From Fibrobacter sp. (GTDB taxonomy: Bacteria; Fibrobacterota; Fibrobacteria; Fibrobacterales; Fibrobacteraceae): a stretch of DNA of 64,000 bases. The stretch covers positions 22,102-86,101 of the forward strand of contig JAEERM010000001.1 in the NCBI GenBank assembly GCA_016285835.1, in the 5' to 3' direction. Position numbers and translations under genes: made by a program. This document shows, in pieces, positions 43,540 to 52,511 of this stretch. The notes beneath the pieces were generated by a model. It ran no database searches, had not been told where the DNA came from, and was given only the letters and a program-made list of their open reading frames with translations. Position 1 is the first letter of the stretch. The number at the start of each line of letters is the position of its first letter.

Positions 43540-44921
43540 AGTTGGATTTGACAGTTCGCGAAATGCTCGACATCCTCGAAACGGATGCCGTGGGCGTTCC
43601 TGCCCGTACGCTGTCGCGAAAAGTGAACCTTTGCATGGATTCGCGAGAACCGGCGAAGGGTGTTGTTTTTTGGCCAATCAAGGGTGTCCGTTTTGACGCC
43701 CACCAGTTTGTTAACCAAATGGAGAAGGACGGTGCATTGATGAGCATAGTAAATCAGGATGCCGTAGAACAGGGTGCGTTCAAAATGTACGCCCCAGTGG
43801 ACGATACAACCAAGGCCCTGCTCAAACTGGCCAAAGGCTATCAACGCCGCTTCAAGGTGAAGAAGGTCGGCATTACCGGTAGCAACGGCAAGACGACGAC
43901 CAAGGAAATGGTGAAGGCAGTCCTCTCGACATGCTACAATACTCATGCTACACAAGGCAACTTCAACAACCATATCGGTGTGCCGATGACGTTGTTCCAG
44001 CTCAAGCACACCCACGAGGCTGCTGTCATCGAGATGGGCACGAGTGGCCCGGATGAAATCCGCCCGCTTTCGCTCGCGACAGAACCCGATGTGGCCGTGA
44101 TTACCAACGTGGGCGCAAGCCACCTGGAACGCCTCGGCGATTTGGACGGTGTGTTCAAGGAAAAGATGACGATTACCGCTGGCCTCAAGAAGGGCGGTGT
44201 CTTGATTGTGAACGCCGACGATGAACACCTCTGCAAGGCCCGCAGCAACAAGAATTACAAGGTTGTCACGTTTGGCATGCGCCGTGGCGTGATCAAGCCC
44301 GAAGGGCTCACCTGGGACGAAAATTCCTGCGCCTGTTTCAGTATTGGGCGCACCAAGTTCCAACTGAATGTCCCCGGCGTACACAACTTGTACAATGCGC
44401 TGGCTGCGATTGCTGTCGGGCTCGCTTTCAGGGTTCCCAAGGCTCGCATTGCCTCTGCGCTCAACGCTTTCCGCGGTACGAGTATGCGCATGGACGTGAA
44501 GAGTGCGAACGGTTTCAAGATTGTTTCCGACTGCTACAACGCCAACCCGTCTTCGACGAAGATGGCTCTTTTGACGATTGGCAACATGAGCAAGGTGAAC
44601 CGTCGCATTGCCGTGCTTGGCGACATGCTCGAACTGGGCAAGGAAAGCCGGAACTTGCACGAACAGATTGGCGCCATGGTTCCCGAGTCGAATTTCGATA
44701 TCCTCGTGACTGTGGGCGAGATGGCGAAGTTTTTCGTGAAGGGCGCCAAGAGCCGTGGCATGCGCTCCGTATTCCATTTCTCGAATGTGCAGGAGGTGAT
44801 TGACTTCCTGATTGATACGGTTTCCGAAGGCGATGTTCTGCTGGTGAAGGGCTCTCGCGGTATGAAGATGGAACAGGTTGTCGAAGCCTTGCTCCAAGCC
44901 ACCCCGATTTTCAAGGAGTAG
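43533..44921 (+). CDS. murF: UDP-MurNAc-pentapeptide synthetase MurF
   Basis: Adds D-Ala-D-Ala to the UDP-MurNAc-tripeptide. The 462-residue ligase has an N-terminal UDP-binding domain (MDSREPAKGVVFWPIKG), the P-loop GSNGKTTTKEM, NFNNHIGVP, EMGTSGPDEI, TNVGASHLERLG and the C-terminal DCYNANPSSTKMAL block. Length is normal. The start overlaps murE by 7 bp. ftsW follows 8 bp after its stop, so mraY and murD, which usually lie here, are absent. Confidence 0.96.
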   Translation: MLKLDLTVREMLDILETDAVGVPARTLSRKVNLCMDSREPAKGVVFWPIKGVRFDAHQFVNQMEKDGALMSIVNQDAVEQGAFKMYAPVDDTTKALLKLAKGYQRRFKVKKVGITGSNGKTTTKEMVKAVLSTCYNTHATQGNFNNHIGVPMTLFQLKHTHEAAVIEMGTSGPDEIRPLSLATEPDVAVITNVGASHLERLGDLDGVFKEKMTITAGLKKGGVLIVNADDEHLCKARSNKNYKVVTFGMRRGVIKPEGLTWDENSCACFSIGRTKFQLNVPGVHNLYNALAAIAVGLAFRVPKARIASALNAFRGTSMRMDVKSANGFKIVSDCYNANPSSTKMALLTIGNMSKVNRRIAVLGDMLELGKESRNLHEQIGAMVPESNFDILVTVGEMAKFFVKGAKSRGMRSVFHFSNVQEVIDFLIDTVSEGDVLLVKGSRGMKMEQVVEALLQATPIFKE

Positions 44922-44929
44922 TTTAAGGA

Positions 44930-46099
44930 ATGGTCTCTGCTCAAAACAAAGGCTCTAACAAACTCCTGCTGCTACCGGCTGTATTGCTGATGGTATTGGG
45001 GATTGTTATTGTGTACACTGCGTCAGCGCCGCTGGCGGAGCGTCTTGGCCTTTCTACCGAGTATTACCTCCTTTCGCATTTGAAAAAAGTCCTTGTGGCG
45101 ATTGCTGCCCTAGTGTTCTGCTACTTGCTGGATTACAGCGCATGGAAAAAGTTTGCGCGTGTGTTCTTTGCCGTGGGAGTAATCCTGACGATTGCGGCCC
45201 TCGTGTCGGGAACTTCGGTCAAGGGCGCGTCCCGCTGGATTTGGGGTATCCAACCCTCCGAAATTTTGAAACTTGGCTTTATCACGATGGTTTGCGCGAA
45301 GCTCTCCGATGCTGGCGACGAGATCAAGACTCTCCGTTGCAGTATCATCCAGCCGGCGGTTCCGTTCGTGATTTCTGCCGTGCTGCTTGCTTTGCAGCCG
45401 AACATGTCGATGCTTATCTTGTTTGCCTTGGTATTGCTGGCTGTGCTTTTTGCGGCTGGAGCGCGGGGCAAGTATCTGTTGATTTGCATTTGTTCCGCTA
45501 TCCCGGTCGGGATTGGGGGGCTCATGTACAAGGCGCATAGTTCCAAACGATTGCTTGCATTCTTACATCCCGAAGAACATGCGGAATCGGCGTTCCAGTT
45601 GATGCATTCGCAGCAGGCACTCGGTAATGGAGGCTTGTTCGGCACGGGCGTGGGCATGGGTATGCAGAAACTCGGCTACTTGCCCGAAGCTCACAAAGAC
45701 GTGGTCTTCTCGGTGATTGGCGAGGAATTTGGATTTGTGGGCACGTTTATCGTGATGATTTTGTTTGCAACGTTGTTCTGGCAAGGGTTCAATGTCGCTC
45801 GGTCTTCGTCTTCTCGGTTCGGGAAGTACATGGCTGTTGCGATTACGTTCTCGTTGTTCTGCAACTTCATGATTCATACTTGTGTTTGCACGGGACTTTT
45901 CCCGACGACGGGGCAGCCGTTGCCGTTCCTCAGCTTTGGTGGAACGAACTTGATTTTCTCTTCGGCAATGATTGGTGTTATGCTGAACATTTCCAAGCCG
46001 ACTTCGGGGCGTACGATTCGTGAACCGTTCATGAACAATACGGTATCCCTGAACATCAACTTTATGAAAAAACCTGACTATGCAAGGAGAGGCGCATGA
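44930..46099 (+). CDS. ftsW: Septal glycosyltransferase FtsW (SEDS family)
   Basis: A polytopic inner-membrane protein polymerising glycan strands with FtsI. The 389 residues contain about ten hydrophobic segments and the family motifs GASRWIWG, PSEILKLGFI, QPNMSMLILFA, the extracellular loop HPEEHAESAFQLMHSQQALGNGG (in part), LPEAHKDVVFSVIGEEFGFVG with the conserved acidic residue, and PTTGQPLPFLSFGGTNL. AAGGA precedes the ATG. It overlaps murG by 4 bp. Confidence 0.95.
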   Translation: MVSAQNKGSNKLLLLPAVLLMVLGIVIVYTASAPLAERLGLSTEYYLLSHLKKVLVAIAALVFCYLLDYSAWKKFARVFFAVGVILTIAALVSGTSVKGASRWIWGIQPSEILKLGFITMVCAKLSDAGDEIKTLRCSIIQPAVPFVISAVLLALQPNMSMLILFALVLLAVLFAAGARGKYLLICICSAIPVGIGGLMYKAHSSKRLLAFLHPEEHAESAFQLMHSQQALGNGGLFGTGVGMGMQKLGYLPEAHKDVVFSVIGEEFGFVGTFIVMILFATLFWQGFNVARSSSSRFGKYMAVAITFSLFCNFMIHTCVCTGLFPTTGQPLPFLSFGGTNLIFSSAMIGVMLNISKPTSGRTIREPFMNNTVSLNINFMKKPDYARRGA

Positions 46100-47166
46100 A
46101 AAAGTTCCTTTTTGTATGTGGTGGCACTGGAGGCCATATTTTCCCGGCCGTAGCGATTGCGGAAAGCCTCAAGAAGATGGGCGTAGAAGACATCGTGTTC
46201 GCGGGGCGCAAGGACTCCATGGAAGAACGCTTGGTGTCGAAGAACTGGCCGTATGAATTCATCACGGCGGTTCCGCTGCATCGTGGCCCGTTCCTCAAGA
46301 ACCTGACTTTGCCCTTCAACCTGAGCAAGTCGCTTGTCCGTGCAAAAAGTGTCATCAAGAAGGTAAAACCGGATGTCGTCGTGGCGACGGGTGGCTACGT
46401 GTCGCTCCCCATCGTGCTCGCTGCCGGTAGCCTCGGCCTGCCTGTGTATTTGCAAGAACAGAACGCCGTCGCGGGGATTGCGAACAAGGTGGGTGCCCGT
46501 TATGCGAAGACCATCTTTGTGACCTCCGAAGAAGCGGCGAAGGGTTTCCCCATCGAAAAAACGCGCATCCTCGGCAACCCGGTCCGTGAACTGCCCAACG
46601 AAAACGATTTGGCTCGCCCGGTTGAGTTCCGCGAAGGGAAAAAGGCCGTGTTCATCGTGGGTGGCTCCCAAGGTGCTGTGGGCATCAACACCAAGATTGA
46701 AGAAAGCATTGAGAAGATTACTGCAAATAGCGATGTATCCGTTGTATGGCAGGTGGGCGTGAAGAACGTCGACGACATCAATCGCCGTCTGGGCATTTTG
46801 CCCAACGTGGCTGTTCGCGGGTTCCTCGACAATATTTATGCGTACATGAAGCATGCCGATTTGATTATCAGCCGTGCGGGAGCATCGGCGTTGGCCGAGA
46901 TTCTCGCCTTCGGCAAGCCTTCCATTTTGCTGCCTTACCCGCATGCGACGGCGAACCACCAGGAATTCAATGCCCGTGTGGTCGAGAAGGCGGGTGCGTG
47001 CCTCGTGGAACTGGATTCCGAGCCGAACGACTTGTGGAACAAGGTCGAGGGACTTTTGTTCGATGAATCCAAACTTGCAAAAATGGCTGCCGCAGCGAAG
47101 GGCCTCGGAATGCCCGATGCTGCCGACCAGATTGCGAAAATTATTTTGGACAAGGAGAGCTTATAA
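46096..47166 (+). CDS. murG: MurG N-acetylglucosaminyltransferase
   Basis: Converts lipid I to lipid II on the inner face of the membrane. The 356-residue GT28 enzyme has the N-terminal GGTGGHIFPAVA loop, VVATGGYVSLP, LQEQNAVAGIANK, ILGNPVRE, VGGSQGAVGIN, and the UDP-GlcNAc site ISRAGASALAEILAFGKPSILLPYP, given here only up to its core. An AGGAGAGG ribosome binding site precedes the ATG. It overlaps ftsW by 4 bp and abuts murC by one base. Confidence 0.96.
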   Translation: MKKFLFVCGGTGGHIFPAVAIAESLKKMGVEDIVFAGRKDSMEERLVSKNWPYEFITAVPLHRGPFLKNLTLPFNLSKSLVRAKSVIKKVKPDVVVATGGYVSLPIVLAAGSLGLPVYLQEQNAVAGIANKVGARYAKTIFVTSEEAAKGFPIEKTRILGNPVRELPNENDLARPVEFREGKKAVFIVGGSQGAVGINTKIEESIEKITANSDVSVVWQVGVKNVDDINRRLGILPNVAVRGFLDNIYAYMKHADLIISRAGASALAEILAFGKPSILLPYPHATANHQEFNARVVEKAGACLVELDSEPNDLWNKVEGLLFDESKLAKMAAAAKGLGMPDAADQIAKIILDKESL

Positions 47167-48548
47167 TGCCGATTATGTACAGCAAGCGTGTCCGTCGCCT
47201 GCATTTTGTGGGTATCGGTGGTGCCGGTATGTCGGGCATTGCCGAGGTCGTCAAGGAAAACGGCTTCGAGGTCACCGGCTCCGACATGGGCGAGGGCCAG
47301 GTCATCGATTACCTGAAGGGCCTGGGCATAAGCATTGCTCCTAAGCACGAAGCGAAAAACGTGGAAAATGCCGACTTGGTGGTGTATTCTTCTGCGATCC
47401 CTTACGATAACGTGGAACTGGTCGAAGCGCGCAACCGCCGCATCCCTATTATCCGTCGCGCCGAAATGCTCGGTGAACTGATGCGCCTCAAGTACACGCT
47501 CGCCATTGCCGGTACGCACGGCAAGACGACGACCACCTCTATCGTGGGGCAGATTTGGGAAGAAGCCAAGCGCGACCCGACGATTATCGTGGGTGGCGTG
47601 GTGAAGGGCAAGGGCAGCGGCGCCAAGGTGGGCCGCGGTGATTATCTGATTGCCGAAAGCGACGAGTTCGACCGCAGTTTCCTTTCGATGATGCCGAGTT
47701 CCGCCATCATCACCAACATCGATTCGGACCATTTGGATACTTACGGTAATATTGAAGAAATCAAGGCCGCGTTCGTGGAATTTGCGAACAAGGTGCCGTT
47801 CTACGGCCAGGTGATTGTCTGCCTAGACGACCCGAACGTGCAGCAGATTCTCTCCAAGCTCAAGAAGCCCGTGATTACCTATGGTTTCACGCGTCAGGCC
47901 AAGTATCGTATCGACAACTTGCGTTTTGAACACGGCTATCCGCATTTCGAAATTTTTAACGACGGCGTGAGCTTGGGACAGTTCCAGTTGAAGATTCCTG
48001 GACGTCACAACGTTTTGAACGCGACGGCGGCTATCGCCCTTGCGGTTGAAGAAGGTATTGATATCGAAATTGCCCGTCACGCTGCCGCCGCCTTCGAAGG
48101 CGTCAAGCGTCGCTTTGAGTTTATTGGCGAAAAGAACGGCGTCATGGTGTTTGACGATTATGCTCACCACCCGACAGAAGCTACCGCGACGCTTCTAGGA
48201 TTCCGTGAGGCATTCCCGGATAAGCGCGTGATTGTCGCTTTCCAACCGCATCTGTTTACGCGTACTCGCGACCAGCACGAATCCTTCGGCAGCGCTTTTG
48301 CCAACTGCGATGTGCTCCTGGTGACCGACATTTATCCGTCCCGCGAAAAGCCCATCGAAGGCATTACCGGTGCGCTCGTTGCCGACAGCGCGACCGTGCG
48401 TGGCCATCGCGATGCCCGCTTCGTGGGTGACCAGATGAATTTGCTCCCGATTCTCAAGAAGGAACTCCGCCCGAACGATGTGGTGGTCCTCATGGGTGCC
48501 GGTAACGTCTGGAAACTCGGTACGAAGATTCTGGAGGAATGTATTTGA
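47166..48548 (+). CDS. murC: UDP-MurNAc-L-alanine ligase MurC
   Basis: Adds L-Ala to UDP-MurNAc. The 460-residue protein begins with the UDP-binding HFVGIGGAGMSGIAEV motif, then the P-loop AGTHGKTTTTSIV, VAESDEFDRSFL, NIDSDHLDTYGN, GRHNVLNATAAIA, FDDYAHHPTEATATL and FQPHLFTRTRD. Length is normal. It overlaps ftsQ by 10 bp. The murB and ddl genes that follow murC in many dcw clusters are absent. Confidence 0.96.
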   Translation: MPIMYSKRVRRLHFVGIGGAGMSGIAEVVKENGFEVTGSDMGEGQVIDYLKGLGISIAPKHEAKNVENADLVVYSSAIPYDNVELVEARNRRIPIIRRAEMLGELMRLKYTLAIAGTHGKTTTTSIVGQIWEEAKRDPTIIVGGVVKGKGSGAKVGRGDYLIAESDEFDRSFLSMMPSSAIITNIDSDHLDTYGNIEEIKAAFVEFANKVPFYGQVIVCLDDPNVQQILSKLKKPVITYGFTRQAKYRIDNLRFEHGYPHFEIFNDGVSLGQFQLKIPGRHNVLNATAAIALAVEEGIDIEIARHAAAAFEGVKRRFEFIGEKNGVMVFDDYAHHPTEATATLLGFREAFPDKRVIVAFQPHLFTRTRDQHESFGSAFANCDVLLVTDIYPSREKPIEGITGALVADSATVRGHRDARFVGDQMNLLPILKKELRPNDVVVLMGAGNVWKLGTKILEECI

Positions 48549-49387
48549 ACCAAAACAAGACGACATTTCTAGGCCGTCGAATCGGCTTGAACGAGGAACA
48601 GCGCAAGCGCGCCCGGGCGAAGAAGATGAAGTCCGGCGTGGGCCATGCCTGCTCCTGGTTTAGGCGTCGTGGCTGGATTTTCTGTCTGTTGCTTGCCGCC
48701 GTGGGCATGACCCTTTGGCATTTCAGGTTCTATGTACAAAGATTCAATCCGCTGGAATTCCGTTATCTGCAAATTGTCGAGATTGATGGAAATCGTATGC
48801 TCACATGGGAAGACATCATGCAGGGTGCCCAGGTAGAAACGGGCATGCCGATGTCTGAACTCAATGCCGATTCCGTGAAGGCTTCGCTTTTGCAGATTCC
48901 GCTGATTCACTCGGTCGAGGTGGAAAAACGGTTCCCCTCGTTCCTGAAGATTCATGTGCAGGAGGCGACTCCCGTGGCGTCGGTTATCGAAGAAGGGAAG
49001 GCGACGGTTTATACCGAACGCGGCCTTGTGCTCCCGATGGCGCTCACGTTGGCGCTCCACCTGCCGATTGTCGCACCCGAATCAATGGACAAGATTGCGA
49101 CGGTTACGGAGTTCCTTTCAACGATGCGGAAAAATGCTCCGCTGCTTTATGGCAAAGTGTCTCAGGTGGCTTGGGACGATGCGGATTCCGCGATGGAAGT
49201 GTTTTTTAGCGATGCGGCTTACCGCACGTTGTTCCCGTCTTCGGGCTGGAACGAAAGTCAGTTTAGGTTGTACGATTCGCTCCGGAAGGGATTTTCTGGG
49301 GACTTGCGCTGCGCGGGCGAAGTCGACTTGCGTTTTGACGGCTTTGCCTATATAAGGGATTTTGATAAGAGGTGTCTCAATGGATGA
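48539..49387 (+). CDS. ftsQ: FtsQ/DivIB-like divisome protein
   Basis: A bitopic membrane protein of 282 residues. A basic cytoplasmic N-terminus (residues 1-45) precedes one transmembrane helix (about 46-62, WIFCLLLAAVGMTLW), a POTRA domain (about 75-145, LQIVEIDGNRMLTWEDI ... VEKRFPSFLKIHVQE) and a C-terminal beta domain. Sequence identity to E. coli FtsQ is weak, but topology, POTRA and position between murC and ftsA support the call. It overlaps ftsA by 8 bp. Confidence 0.88.
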   Translation: MYLNQNKTTFLGRRIGLNEEQRKRARAKKMKSGVGHACSWFRRRGWIFCLLLAAVGMTLWHFRFYVQRFNPLEFRYLQIVEIDGNRMLTWEDIMQGAQVETGMPMSELNADSVKASLLQIPLIHSVEVEKRFPSFLKIHVQEATPVASVIEEGKATVYTERGLVLPMALTLALHLPIVAPESMDKIATVTEFLSTMRKNAPLLYGKVSQVAWDDADSAMEVFFSDAAYRTLFPSSGWNESQFRLYDSLRKGFSGDLRCAGEVDLRFDGFAYIRDFDKRCLNG

Positions 49388-50624
49388 CAACAAACAAAAC
49401 ATGATCAAAAAGGACGATTACATATTCGGCCTTGATATTGGTACCTCCAAAATAAACCTTTTCGTGGGGGCTATCGAAGGGAATTCGGTCCGGGTGCTGG
49501 AATGTGGGGATTTCCCGCTTGCAAATCCGGATGCGTTTGACTCGGTGGTCGAAACTCTCGGGAAGGCGGTCCACATGCTTGAATCCTCGACAAGCATCGA
49601 TGTTCACAACGTCTATGTGGGTATTGCAGGTAAGCATGTTTCCTCGATAAATTACAAGGGCCTGGTTACGCTCCCGACAAGCGAAGTCCGCGATGTCGAT
49701 ATCGAGGCCGTCGTCAAGCAGGCGAGTACAGTGCCGTCGTCTGCGGGCCAGATTATCCACGTGTTCCCGGGCGATTTTACGCTTGACGAAGAGCGCGGCA
49801 TCAAGAATCCGAAGGGTAAGACAGGGTGTCGCCTCGGTGTGGATGTACAAGTTGTCACCTCTAGGCAGAATGCTCTCATGGACATTACCAAGTGCGTAGA
49901 ATCGGCGGGCTTGACTATTGCCGATTTTGTGCTGGAACCCCTTGCAGCGGCAAGCGCTGTGCTGACCGACGACGAACGTGAACTCGGTGTCGCGCTGGTT
50001 GACTTTGGTGCGGGTTCAGCAGACATCGCCGTGTTCGTCGGTGATTCTGTGCGCTATACAGCATCGCTTGATTTGGCCGGCAATACGGTCACGAGCGATA
50101 TCAGCAAGTGCCTCAAGGTGCCTATATCCCTTGCCAAGGCCGAAGAAATTAAGAAGAAGTATGGTACATGCAAGATAAGCAACCTCATCGAGGACGAAAC
50201 GTTCCCGGTGCCGGCTGTCGGTGGGCGCGGCGACGTGCAGTGCTCCCGCAAACTCCTTGCGAATGTCATTACGGCCCGCGTCAAGGAAATTTTCAAGATG
50301 CTCGCCAAGGACCTCCAGAAACGCCATTTGGACGTGCTCATCAACGGGGGCGTCGTGCTCACGGGCGGGTGCTGTGCCCTCGAAGGAATTGAAGCCGTTG
50401 CCGAGCAGGCTTTTGAAAAACCCGTGCGCATCGGTCACCCGACCGGCATGAGCGGGATACAGGACGCTTTCCAGAAGCCGTCGTATGCAACAGGCATTGG
50501 CCTCTTGTACTACGCGGCCAAGCAACATCGCGAAAACAAGAAGCGCGAAACGGGTACGCAGATTTCTGTATCCGTCAAGAAAGGTTTGCAGCGCTTCAAG
50601 GATTTCGTGAAAACGTATTTCTAA
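49380..50624 (+). CDS. ftsA: Cell division protein FtsA
   Basis: An actin-like ATPase tethering FtsZ to the membrane. The start MDDNKQNM (GAGG upstream) gives 414 residues. It has the phosphate-1 motif GLDIGTSKINLFV, the SHS2/1C domain (VYVGIAGKHVSSIN), VDFGAGSADIAVF (phosphate 2) and GGVVLTGGCCALEGIE (adenosine motif). The C-terminal KKGLQRFKDFVKTYF forms an amphipathic membrane-targeting helix. It lies 36 bp from ftsZ. Confidence 0.95.
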   Translation: MDDNKQNMIKKDDYIFGLDIGTSKINLFVGAIEGNSVRVLECGDFPLANPDAFDSVVETLGKAVHMLESSTSIDVHNVYVGIAGKHVSSINYKGLVTLPTSEVRDVDIEAVVKQASTVPSSAGQIIHVFPGDFTLDEERGIKNPKGKTGCRLGVDVQVVTSRQNALMDITKCVESAGLTIADFVLEPLAAASAVLTDDERELGVALVDFGAGSADIAVFVGDSVRYTASLDLAGNTVTSDISKCLKVPISLAKAEEIKKKYGTCKISNLIEDETFPVPAVGGRGDVQCSRKLLANVITARVKEIFKMLAKDLQKRHLDVLINGGVVLTGGCCALEGIEAVAEQAFEKPVRIGHPTGMSGIQDAFQKPSYATGIGLLYYAAKQHRENKKRETGTQISVSVKKGLQRFKDFVKTYF

Positions 50625-50660
50625 CAACAACCAACCACTCACATCAGGGAGAAATAATCA

Positions 50661-52328
50661 ATGAGTGAAATAAACAACCTCGACTTCGAGACAAGGTCCC
50701 GCATAGCGGTGGACGAAACGGATACAAACAACGCCAAGGTGAAGGTGTTTGGCGTCGGCGGTGCCGGCGGCAATACCGTGAACCGTATGGTGAAGATGAA
50801 TATTGAGGGCGTGGAATATTACGCCGTCAATACAGACGCGAAGGCTCTCGACCTGAGCAGTGCAGACCACAAGATTGCCATCGGGCAGAAGACCACGAAG
50901 ACGCTCGGTGCGGGCATGAAGCCCGAAATCGGCCGCAAGGCTGCCGAAGAGAACATGGAAGATTTGAAGGAAGCCATGAAGGGCGCCGACATGATCTTCA
51001 TTACCGCCGGTATGGGCGGTGGCACGGGTACGGGTGCATCCCCGGTCGTGGGCGCAATTGCCCGTGAACTCGGCATCCTGACTGTCGCTGTCGTGACCAA
51101 GCCCTTTGGCTTCGAAGGCAAGCGTCGTGGCCAGCTCGCTGCCGACGGTATCAAGGAACTCCGTGCCAATGTTGACACCATGATTGTGGTCGACAACAAG
51201 AAGATTCTCGGCGTCGTGCAGAGCACCGACAAGAATCTCACCTTGGATGGCGCTTTCAAGCTCACCGACGAAATCCTCGGCAACGCTGTGCGTAGCATCT
51301 GCGACATCATGTTCCGTCATGGTCTCATTCACGTCGACTTTGCCGATATCAAGACCGTCATGCAGAACGGCGGCAGCGCCCTGATGGGCACCGGCATCGC
51401 CGAAGGCGAAGGCCGTGGCGTCAAGGCTACCGACCTCGCGCTTTCTTCTCCGCTCCTCGAAGACATCAACGTCGATGGCGCCACGGGCGTGCTCGTGAAC
51501 GTCTCCCACGGCGAAAACTTCTCGATGCTCGAATACGAAGAGGCTATGGAACATATCCACGAAGCTGTGAGCGACAGGAACGACCCGAACATCATCATCG
51601 GCGACATCCTGCTCCCGGAACTCGGCGACAAGGTTTGCATCACCATCATCGCTACGGGCTGTGGCGGTTCCAACAAGGAAATCGCCCAGCAGCAGGCCGC
51701 GACGGTCAACGCCCTGAGGGCTTCCGCTGCTGCCGCGACCATGGCTTCTCCGATTATGCAGACGTACACCGCTCCCGCGCCTGCTGCTGCAACGCCTGTG
51801 CAGCCGGTGGCCGCACAGCCGGCACAGCCCGTCGCTGCCCAGCCTGTCGTGCAGGAACAGCCTGCCGTGAGCGCACGCCCGGTCCCCGCGACCCCGCGCC
51901 CGACAGACATGAACTTTGTCGCGCTCGCTCATGCGACGCAGCCGCTGCCCCGCGTTTTCCCGGATGCTAGCACGGTCGAAATGCCGACGCTGACCTCCGC
52001 GGTTGCCGAGTCGGCTTATTCGCAGCCCGGCTTTGACGCAACACGCTCTGCCGAAGAAGAACTCGTGCTGAGCCCTGTCGACCCGATGACGGCTACCGCC
52101 GTGGCCGAAGAGGAAATCCCGAGCGCAAGCGAGACGGACCCTCTCGGACAGTCCGGTATCCTGAATACGGCTGGTTTGCAGGCTCCTGCTTATACGCGCA
52201 ACACGATGTCCACGGAAAGTTCTTCCAGGGCTTCTGAAAGCCATGAAGCAGATCCGTTCAAGGACAGCGGGGTCGACTACAGTTTGCCGACCTGGTGCCG
52301 TATGAACATGAATTCCGATGCTTTCTAG
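50661..52328 (+). CDS. ftsZ: Cell division GTPase FtsZ with long C-terminal linker
   Basis: The tubulin-like Z-ring protein. The GTPase core (about 1-330) has GVGGAGGNTVNRM and the tubulin signature GGGTGTGASP (residues 119-128), with the T7-type catalytic loop region around the MFRHGLIHVDFADIKTVM segment. A disordered linker rich in Ala, Pro, Gln and Val, then acidic (about 340-535), is longer than the ~50 residues common in other phyla. The conserved C-terminal peptide is LPTWCRMN. GGGAG precedes the ATG. A terminator follows. Confidence 0.96.
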   Translation: MSEINNLDFETRSRIAVDETDTNNAKVKVFGVGGAGGNTVNRMVKMNIEGVEYYAVNTDAKALDLSSADHKIAIGQKTTKTLGAGMKPEIGRKAAEENMEDLKEAMKGADMIFITAGMGGGTGTGASPVVGAIARELGILTVAVVTKPFGFEGKRRGQLAADGIKELRANVDTMIVVDNKKILGVVQSTDKNLTLDGAFKLTDEILGNAVRSICDIMFRHGLIHVDFADIKTVMQNGGSALMGTGIAEGEGRGVKATDLALSSPLLEDINVDGATGVLVNVSHGENFSMLEYEEAMEHIHEAVSDRNDPNIIIGDILLPELGDKVCITIIATGCGGSNKEIAQQQAATVNALRASAAAATMASPIMQTYTAPAPAAATPVQPVAAQPAQPVAAQPVVQEQPAVSARPVPATPRPTDMNFVALAHATQPLPRVFPDASTVEMPTLTSAVAESAYSQPGFDATRSAEEELVLSPVDPMTATAVAEEEIPSASETDPLGQSGILNTAGLQAPAYTRNTMSTESSSRASESHEADPFKDSGVDYSLPTWCRMNMNSDAF

Positions 52329-52444
52329 CCATCGGTTGAAATATCCCGTTCAAAAATGAATGGTGGCGATGTCGGGGTGCCGACACCGTCTTAGAGAGTC
52401 ACACACACACAAGGGTGCGTGAGTGCGCACCCTCCACAACACAA

Positions 52445-52486
52445 GGGATCGCCTGGGTACTCCCTGCCTGGGCGGTCCTTTTTTGT
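52445..52486 (+). terminator. Terminator of the dcw operon
   Basis: GGATCGCC pairs with GGCGGTCC (one G-T pair) around a loop that itself has a short stem, followed by six T. It lies about 120 bp past the ftsZ stop. A second hairpin, GGGTGCG / CGCACCC (52413-52432), and an AC-dinucleotide run (52401-52411) precede it. Confidence 0.8.
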
Positions 52487-52511
52487 TTGCGGATATTACT
52501 AGATTAACAAT

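Noticed and set aside
50658..52244. 528-codon minus-strand frame opposite ftsZ
   Set aside because: An Arg/His-rich shadow of ftsZ with no recognisable motif or start site.
52401..52432. AC-dinucleotide run and hairpin considered as a recombination hot spot or small RNA
   Set aside because: The run is only about five repeats, and the hairpin is best explained as part of the dcw 3' region. No promoter is seen.
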